Assembly: GCA_900101355.1 (NCBI GenBank)
Contig: FMUV01000019.1
Span: 1-44,511 of the forward strand
From: Ruminococcus sp. YE282
GTDB taxonomy: Bacteria > Bacillota > Clostridia > Oscillospirales > Acutalibacteraceae
Length of the DNA: 44,511 bases
Reading direction: 5' to 3'
The notes under the pieces were generated by a model. That model worked only from the letters and a program-made list of their open reading frames with translations. It ran no database searches and had not been told where the DNA came from. The translations under genes and the position numbers were made by a program. This document shows, in pieces, positions 39,275-44,511 of this stretch; positions within the stretch are counted from its first letter, which is position 1, and each line of letters opens with the position of its first letter.

Positions 39275-41152
39275 ATGTGGTTAGATAATGCTTCGTCAAT
39301 TGATTTATTGTTTTACTCTCCGTATGCAGATACTGTTGTAAAGTTTGCAAAAAACAGTGCATTAACCCCACTTACTATAGGGCTATATGGTAGTTGGGGA
39401 GCAGGAAAATCCTCTTTGCTAAATTTAATAAATAACAAACTTGAAGAGTCAGATACAGAAGGAAAAATAGCTTGTGTTTCATTAAATGCGTGGCAATTTG
39501 AGGGATATGAAGATGCAAAGATAGCGCTTATGGAGTCATTGTTAAAAGCATTAAACGAGAATAGGACGTTTACTGATAAAGTCGGAGATAAAATAAAGCA
39601 CTTAATAAAAAGAATAGACTTCATAAAATTAGGAAAGAATGCTGTAAAAAAGGGATTACCATATGCTCTTGGAATACTGACAGGTAACCCATTACCGATC
39701 GCATTAAATCTTTCAGCGACATTAGAAAATTCTGAAAGCGTTGTAGAAAAGATATCGAAATTTAAAGAGGATTACATAAAGCCACCTGAAGATGATTCAG
39801 AGATTGAAAACATTAGAAAGTTTCGAGAAGAATTTCAACAGATGCTGGAAGATGTTAGTTCAATAGATAATCTTACCGTAATTATTGATGATTTAGATAG
39901 GTGCACACCGGATAGGATTATTGATACATTGGAAGCGATCAAGCTATTCCTTTCTGTTAAAAAAACTACTTTTATTATAGCAGTTGATCAAAGAATAATT
40001 GAGTATGCAGTTAAAACGAAATATAGGGAGATAGATGGTTACGAAATATCTGCAGACTACATAGAAAAAATAATACAACTGCCCATCAAGATTCCGGAAT
40101 TGTCTCATAAAGATATTAAGAATTACTTATTGCTATTGATATGCCAATTACATATTTATGAGGATGAGTTTAGAAAAATAATAGATTTTATATATGAAGA
40201 AAAACTATTATTGAAAGAAAAGGCAATTGATTTCAGCCAAATCGAAGGTTTTATTGCCAAGGAGTCAATGAATAATTATTGTGATGATTTAGATGAGTTT
40301 AAAAAAGAAGCACACATTATTGAAAAAATAAGAAGCGTTGTATCTCCTTCGTTAAAAGGGAACCCTCGACAGACTAAAAGGTTTTTAAATACTTTTTTTG
40401 TTAGAAAAAATCTCTCATCTCTTTATTTTGAAGATGAATTAGATGTTTCTATTATTGCAAAGCTTTTAGCACTTGAGATAATTGATAGCAAATTATTCAA
40501 AAAAATAAATGAATGGAATGAGCTCTCAAAAGGGAAAGAAATATTACAACTGAAAAATTTAGAAGAGTACGCTAATAATCCGGAAGCTGAACTTGAAGAT
40601 GATCTTAAAAAATGGGATAAACCCAGAGTAATTAGATGGTTGATTAGTGAGCCTTGTGAGCTATATAAAACTGATTTGCGAAAGTATTATTATCTTTCTC
40701 GTGAATCTCTTTCGATATATGAGGATAATACTACTTTGTTTAATGAAAAAGAAAAAAGCTTTTTAGCTGCAATTTTAAATGCCAAAGTTGCTCAATTAGA
40801 AAACCTAATCAATGAATTAAAGGAAATGAGTCCTGATTCTCAAGAAAGAATAATTAACTCTGTTTTACGAAAATTCAAAACGGATAGTGAAGTGAGATTT
40901 AACTTGATTTCGTTGTTGTTTGCTGAGTTTACAGATTATCAAAGCGAAATATGCGATATTATTAAGACGAAAGAGAAAAGCTTTTTCAACGTACCTTTAG
41001 CGCCATTGTTATGGAAAATGTATAATGTTAATTCAACAAAAATCCAAGATCTACTTAAATATCTAAGAGATAATAACACTATTGATATAAAATATGAGAA
41101 TTTGATTGTAGGAAAAAATACATTACCAGTAAAAGCAGTACCAAGGAGGTAA
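39275..41152 (+). CDS. qatA: QatA, KAP-family P-loop NTPase
   Basis: 625 aa. KAP NTPase: Walker A GSWGAGKSS at residues 39-47, the FNAW-equivalent SLNAWQFEGYED (about 70-81), and Walker B VIIDDLDRCTPDRI near 203 followed by LEAIKLFLSVKKTTFIIAVD. A helical region (GNPRQTKRFLN near 369, as in other KAP proteins) and an uncharacterised C-terminus follow. Unlike animal KAP proteins there is no obvious membrane-segment insertion. In the described Qat antiphage system QatA is the ATPase core. Base composition is clearly more AT-rich than the pan operon, indicating transfer. Confidence 0.9.
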   Translation: MWLDNASSIDLLFYSPYADTVVKFAKNSALTPLTIGLYGSWGAGKSSLLNLINNKLEESDTEGKIACVSLNAWQFEGYEDAKIALMESLLKALNENRTFTDKVGDKIKHLIKRIDFIKLGKNAVKKGLPYALGILTGNPLPIALNLSATLENSESVVEKISKFKEDYIKPPEDDSEIENIRKFREEFQQMLEDVSSIDNLTVIIDDLDRCTPDRIIDTLEAIKLFLSVKKTTFIIAVDQRIIEYAVKTKYREIDGYEISADYIEKIIQLPIKIPELSHKDIKNYLLLLICQLHIYEDEFRKIIDFIYEEKLLLKEKAIDFSQIEGFIAKESMNNYCDDLDEFKKEAHIIEKIRSVVSPSLKGNPRQTKRFLNTFFVRKNLSSLYFEDELDVSIIAKLLALEIIDSKLFKKINEWNELSKGKEILQLKNLEEYANNPEAELEDDLKKWDKPRVIRWLISEPCELYKTDLRKYYYLSRESLSIYEDNTTLFNEKEKSFLAAILNAKVAQLENLINELKEMSPDSQERIINSVLRKFKTDSEVRFNLISLLFAEFTDYQSEICDIIKTKEKSFFNVPLAPLLWKMYNVNSTKIQDLLKYLRDNNTIDIKYENLIVGKNTLPVKAVPRR

Positions 41153-41155
41153 GCA

Positions 41156-41833
41156 ATGGGTACATCGAAAGGATATATATCTCCAACAACACCAAAATGG
41201 AGTTCTGTAAAAAGAGGATTAAGTACATATCTTAGCAATCCCACGACTTCAAACGTAAAGACGGTTGCCTCGAAATATGCGCATGCAATGAATGATGATA
41301 AAACATCATTTCATAGGGCTTCTGCTATTTTTTCTAGTTTTTCAGCATTTGTTAATCAAAGCAAAAGTCAAGGATTAATACAAGCTTTAAATGATTACCA
41401 GTTATCATATATCATTGATTTGCCTCCAGAAGAGGCAATAATTGAACTTGTCAATGTTTTTAGTGATGGAAGCACAATTGACGACAATATCTCTATTGCT
41501 TGTATTTCAGTAGCTTTAGAAGAAATAGGTGTTGTTAGTTTAGAAGACTTATCAAACATACAAATGAATGTATTTATAAAAGAGTTGACTTGTCAGTTTG
41601 CTATTCAAAAATTTGCGCAAATGTTTGACAAACAATTGAAGAATAAGTGCAATAATATTATTGAAGCGAATAAGAGAATGGAAGAAATTCAGAACTATAT
41701 ATATAACAAATTGATGAGTGAGCTTTCTTTGGAAAAGATTGAGTCAATAGACCCTTTAAATTTGCCAAATGAAGATATAATTAATCAGACAATGGAAGAA
41801 GCGTTTGATATTTTGGAGAACTACTATGGATAG
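41156..41833 (+). CDS. qatB: QatB, Qat system protein
   Basis: 225 aa of unknown enzymatic class. It starts 3 nt after qatA with AGGAGG ahead. The N-terminus is M-G-T-S-K-G-Y, a small-residue start with Gly at position 2, followed by a Ser/Lys-rich flexible segment and a helical domain (about 60-215). Related QueC-like enzymes of type IV CBASS are reported to attach a deazaguanine to an N-terminal Gly; by analogy QatB may be the protein modified by QatC, which is inference. Its last 8 nt overlap qatC. Confidence 0.82.
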   Translation: MGTSKGYISPTTPKWSSVKRGLSTYLSNPTTSNVKTVASKYAHAMNDDKTSFHRASAIFSSFSAFVNQSKSQGLIQALNDYQLSYIIDLPPEEAIIELVNVFSDGSTIDDNISIACISVALEEIGVVSLEDLSNIQMNVFIKELTCQFAIQKFAQMFDKQLKNKCNNIIEANKRMEEIQNYIYNKLMSELSLEKIESIDPLNLPNEDIINQTMEEAFDILENYYG

Positions 41834-43202
41834 AATAAAAATATGGGTTAATAAAATAAAAGAATCTCCAAAGTCCAATGATTTTGAGGAAGCAGGTACT
41901 ATCAATATAGATATAAAATACATAGGTAATTTATCATCCAATATACGTGAGGTGTGGTATAAACTTGGTGTAAAACAACTACAACCTATTTATGAGGACC
42001 TTTATCTTCTATCACTAGTTATATTCGCTGTAGATAAACGCGTGCCTCGCAGTGTATTTCCAGACGCTTGGACAAGAAGAATACAGATCAGTATTCCTAT
42101 GATAGAACTTGATGCTTGGAGTTCAGTGAAAGATGATGTCGATAAAATGTTGTCTTATTTGTCCGGCGATGAATGGAATGTTAATTTTAGGGCGTGTGAA
42201 TCAGATTCAAAATATAAATCTCAAAGGAAAAGAGAGGCTCATAGACCAGATTACTTAAATTCAATAGAGGCTGTTTCATTGTTTTCGGGCGGATTAGATT
42301 CTTTTTGCGGAGCATATAAATTACTTAGCGAGAATAAACCAACGTTATTTGTAGGGTATCAAGAATACGGTCCACTTAAAGGATTACAAAAAGAATTAAT
42401 TGAAAGCATTCATAATGAATATCCGGAGTGCTTCTGCGATTTACTATCGTTTACTGCGGTAGCAAGATCATTAATCCTTCCCAACGATGAAAAACTTGAA
42501 TCGGAAAATACGAGCCGAAGTAGGTCTTTTCTGTTTCTGTGTGCAGCCATAACATTAGCCAGCATAGTTGGAGATGAAATCCCTGTATATATTCCTGAAA
42601 ATGGTTTTATAGGTTTGAATTTACCAATGACACCCGGCAGATTGGGTAGCTGTAGCACAAGAACGACCCACCCTCATTTTTTAAGGATGTTTAACTCGTT
42701 ATTGAGCAAAATAGGTATTAAACATCAAATTATTAATCCTTATGCTTATAGTACAAAAAGAGAAATGGTTAAACAATTCAAGGATATACACAGCTTTTGT
42801 CAAAACTACCATAAAACGATTTCTTGTTCGCATCCTTGTAATGGTAGATGGGAAGGGTACTCTATTCCGAAAAATTGTGGCTATTGTTATCCTTGCCTAA
42901 TTAGAAGATCCTCTTTGTTAGATTTGGACTTAGAGAATGAGAGTTATGGAATAGATATTCTTGAAACAAGTATCACTAAGAATTCAACTGAAGCTAAACG
43001 ATCTGATTTAGAGGATCTTTTATCTTCAATTATTTCGGCTAATGAATCTACTGACAACGAATTGAAAAGAAGAATAGCGATGACAGGAAAACTGTCATCA
43101 GAAGAAATCGAACGGTTTTTAAGGTTATACAAAAGCACAATATGTGACTTAAAACAGTTATTCATTAGAAACAATGACTACGCACGCTTAATTGGAGAAT
43201 AA
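41826..43202 (+). CDS. qatC: QatC, QueC-like PP-loop ATPase
   Basis: 458 aa from ATG 41826, overlapping the qatB end by 8 nt, with GGAG 7 nt upstream. The N-terminal 150 residues are an extra domain not found in QueC. The PP-loop SGGLDS is at 154-159, and zinc ligands C-x3-C ... C-x2-C-x2-C lie near 335-358 (CSHPCNGRW..., CGYCYPC). QueC makes preQ0 (7-cyano-7-deazaguanine); the Qat homologue is a defence-associated derivative, and no other queuosine genes are present here. Confidence 0.9.
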   Translation: MDRIKIWVNKIKESPKSNDFEEAGTINIDIKYIGNLSSNIREVWYKLGVKQLQPIYEDLYLLSLVIFAVDKRVPRSVFPDAWTRRIQISIPMIELDAWSSVKDDVDKMLSYLSGDEWNVNFRACESDSKYKSQRKREAHRPDYLNSIEAVSLFSGGLDSFCGAYKLLSENKPTLFVGYQEYGPLKGLQKELIESIHNEYPECFCDLLSFTAVARSLILPNDEKLESENTSRSRSFLFLCAAITLASIVGDEIPVYIPENGFIGLNLPMTPGRLGSCSTRTTHPHFLRMFNSLLSKIGIKHQIINPYAYSTKREMVKQFKDIHSFCQNYHKTISCSHPCNGRWEGYSIPKNCGYCYPCLIRRSSLLDLDLENESYGIDILETSITKNSTEAKRSDLEDLLSSIISANESTDNELKRRIAMTGKLSSEEIERFLRLYKSTICDLKQLFIRNNDYARLIGE

Positions 43203-43204
43203 AA

Positions 43205-43933
43205 ATGAACTTGATAGACACTCATTTTCACTTGGATTTTTATCGGGATCATAAGTATTGGTATGAGTATATTAATCAAAATCGACAATACACTCTTTGT
43301 GTAACGAACACGCCTGGGGTTTACTATTCTTGTAAAAGGATTTATTCGGAAACAAAATACTTAAAATTTGCATTAGGTTTTAATCCAAAAAGCATTGTAT
43401 CTGAAAAATTTGATAAACGATTATTTAACCATTTAATAGGCGAAGCAAAATATATTGGCGAAGTTGGACTGGATTTTACCGGAAATTTAAAAGAAAGGCG
43501 AGAAGAACAGCTACAGTGCTTTGATTATATCTGTTCTTCGATTAATGAGAACCAGGTTCTAAGTGTCCATTCAAAAAATGCAGAAAAAGCAGTTTGCGAT
43601 ATTTTGAAAAAACACAAAGTAAAAAAAACTATTCTACATTGGTATTCTGGGAATTTGGAAACCTTAAAAGAATTAATAGAATATGGATACTATTTTTCTA
43701 TAAACACAAGTATGCTCCAATCAATAAAAGGTAAGAAAATTTTAAAAAGCATTCCCCAAAATAGACTTCTTATAGAAAGCGATGGACCATTTACAAAAGT
43801 AAATAATCAAAAATACAATCCTTCAAAATTACAAGAAGTATATAGTCAAATAGGTGCTTTTTTGGAGAGCCCAGAAATAAATAAGTTGGTATGGCAAAAT
43901 TTTAAAGACCTGATAACTCAAGGAAAAAACTGA
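43205..43933 (+). CDS. qatD: QatD, TatD-like metal-dependent DNase
   Basis: 242 aa amidohydrolase-fold protein. Metal ligands: DTHFHLD (HxH, residues 5-11), GEVGLDF (Glu, near 85), VHSKNA (His, near 118), HWYSG (His, near 145) and ESDGPF (Asp, near 193). All TatD metal positions appear intact, so it is probably an active deoxyribonuclease. It starts 2 nt after qatC and ends the operon. Confidence 0.92.
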   Translation: MNLIDTHFHLDFYRDHKYWYEYINQNRQYTLCVTNTPGVYYSCKRIYSETKYLKFALGFNPKSIVSEKFDKRLFNHLIGEAKYIGEVGLDFTGNLKERREEQLQCFDYICSSINENQVLSVHSKNAEKAVCDILKKHKVKKTILHWYSGNLETLKELIEYGYYFSINTSMLQSIKGKKILKSIPQNRLLIESDGPFTKVNNQKYNPSKLQEVYSQIGAFLESPEINKLVWQNFKDLITQGKN

Positions 43934-44156
43934 TATGAACCATTTAGGATTGCAAAAACTCTTTTCGTGTTGTTGAAATGCGCAAAAGGAATAGCAATAG
44001 ATTGTTACTTGTGCATAGAGGAAGCATAAACTTTCTTCATATAGAAATGCAAAACTGTAACAGGAAAATAGAACACTATGAATTTAATGGGGAACATCTA
44101 TGGGCATAATCATATAAAAAGCTCCCTATAATACAAGAACAAGAGATTATAAACAA
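43934..44156. other. AT-rich stretch without a gene, qat downstream flank
   Basis: No plausible frame with a ribosome site on either strand; the longest minus-strand frame (44,076-44,264) crosses the hairpin and IS end and has no supporting signals. It probably holds the far border of the defence island before the IS element. Confidence 0.5.
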
Positions 44157-44190
44157 GCGTGTAAGCAGATGTTTCCTGTTTACACGCTCT
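44157..44190 (+). terminator. Hairpin before the IS end, weak terminator
   Basis: GCGTGTAA (44157-44164) pairs with TTACACGC (44180-44187), loop of 15 nt, then TCTTTA. Short T-run. It may stop qat transcription or belong to the IS border. Confidence 0.4.
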
Positions 44191-44275
44191 TTATGGCAAC
44201 CCATAAAATTTTGTGTAAATAATAATCCTTCAAGCAATAACAGAATACAGGATTGCGGTTGCAATCAGGCTTTCT

Positions 44276-44379
44276 GATTTGCCCCGTGTCAACTTTTCAT
44301 TCCTGTCTGCGGAATGTTATGCATGCCAAAGCGTGAATAACATTTTGCAGACAGGAAATTCTATTCTCAGGGGCAAATC
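44276..44379. repeat. 104-bp nested inverted repeat in IS 3' region
   Basis: Three nested stems: GATTTGCCCC (44276-44285) with GGGGCAAATC (44370-44379); TTCCTGTCTGC (44300-44310) with GCAGACAGGAA (44347-44357); AATGTTAT (44313-44320) with ATAACATT (44337-44344). The outer stem includes the transposase stop codon. A long hairpin of this kind could terminate convergent transcription into the IS. Confidence 0.75.
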
Positions 44380-44511
44380 AAGCAGGTATTCTGGCCTCAA
44401 ATATTATTGATAACTGGCTTAAAACTACATCCCAGTTTCGACATCTTTGTGTCCAGCGTTCGACAATTTTTTGAGACGCTAAATACAACATTTTGCGCAG
44501 GCTGTCATCGT
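44378..44511 (-). CDS. IS256-family (Mutator-type) transposase, C-terminal part
   Basis: Minus-strand frame running in from the right edge to a TGA at 44,378-44,380; 43 residues visible, DDSLRKMLYLASQKIVERWT then NWDVVLSQLSIIFEARIPA. This is the characteristic C-terminal end of IS256-type transposases (DDSLxKMLYLAxxxxxxKWT, then NWxxxLxQLxIxF). The DDE catalytic core lies outside the window, so integrity cannot be judged. Confidence 0.78.
   Translation of the reverse strand, partial: DDSLRKMLYLASQKIVERWTQRCRNWDVVLSQLSIIFEARIPA

Larger units (their letters stand above)
44187..44511 (-). mobile_element. IS256-family element, 3' end only
   Basis: The transposase C-terminus (44,378-44,511) is followed to the left by non-coding sequence ending in CCATAAAATTTTGTGTAAAT (44,201-44,220). 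This resembles the inward-reading GTGTAAA part of IS256-family terminal repeats, so the element boundary is probably near 44,187. The other end is outside the window. Confidence 0.55.

Noticed and set aside
44076..44264. Minus-strand 62-codon frame near the IS end
   Set aside because: It crosses the IS terminal-repeat-like sequence and a hairpin, and lacks a ribosome site; probably chance.

Overview
The window reads as a chromosomal segment of a gut-type Firmicute, probably a clostridial (Oscillospiraceae/Ruminococcaceae-like) genome. The reasons are strong AAAGG-type ribosome binding sites, Firmicutes-style siphophage genes, a panB-panC-panD-coaBC operon, and TnpV and IS256-family relics. 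Nearly everything is on the + strand; only a transposase end at the right margin is on the - strand. There is no rRNA gene, no complete tRNA gene and no CRISPR array.

1-33,150 is most of a siphophage-type prophage; its left end, with any integrase or repressor, lies outside the window. Replication and recombination come first (about 1-9,220): a SNF2-like helicase, a VRR-NUC nuclease, a RecB/Cas4-like nuclease fused to a Sak4-like ATPase, a DUF669 protein, a family-B-like DNA polymerase and a D5-type primase/helicase. Small early proteins follow (9,214-11,439), then a repeat-rich intergenic region and a late regulator. The morphogenesis module runs from 12,237: TerS, TerL, portal, MuF head protein with an extra C-terminal zinc-metallopeptidase-like domain and a small acidic partner, scaffold, capsid, head-tail connectors, tail tube, tail chaperone pair with a likely -1 frameshift, tape measure, Dit, Tal, receptor-binding protein and lysis genes.

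The most striking phage feature is a diversity-generating retroelement (DGR) cassette. The last 39 codons of the receptor-binding protein (VR, 30,478-30,594) are repeated 218 bp downstream as a non-coding, adenine-rich template (TR, 30,696-30,812). By hand alignment, 25 of 27 mismatches fall on TR adenines. The TR is bracketed by a 10-bp inverted repeat. No reverse transcriptase is visible in the window.

33,191-36,709 is host chromosome: a promoter, then panB, panC, panD and coaBC, covering ketoisovalerate to 4'-phosphopantetheine, closed by a terminator. 36,749-38,550 is a scar of mobile elements: a serine recombinase cut after about 200 codons and joined to a headless, truncated UvrD-like helicase, then hairpins and a short tRNA-3'-end-like sequence. 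38,545-39,146 carries a small protein and TnpV.

39,237-43,933 is a complete, AT-rich four-gene defence operon matching the known Qat system: QatA (KAP ATPase), QatB, QatC (QueC-like) and QatD (TatD-like). A palindrome covers its probable -10 box. The window closes with the 3' end of an IS256-family element. The prophage, the recombinase/UvrD scar, the Qat/TnpV island and the IS flanking a core vitamin operon suggest an integration hot spot.
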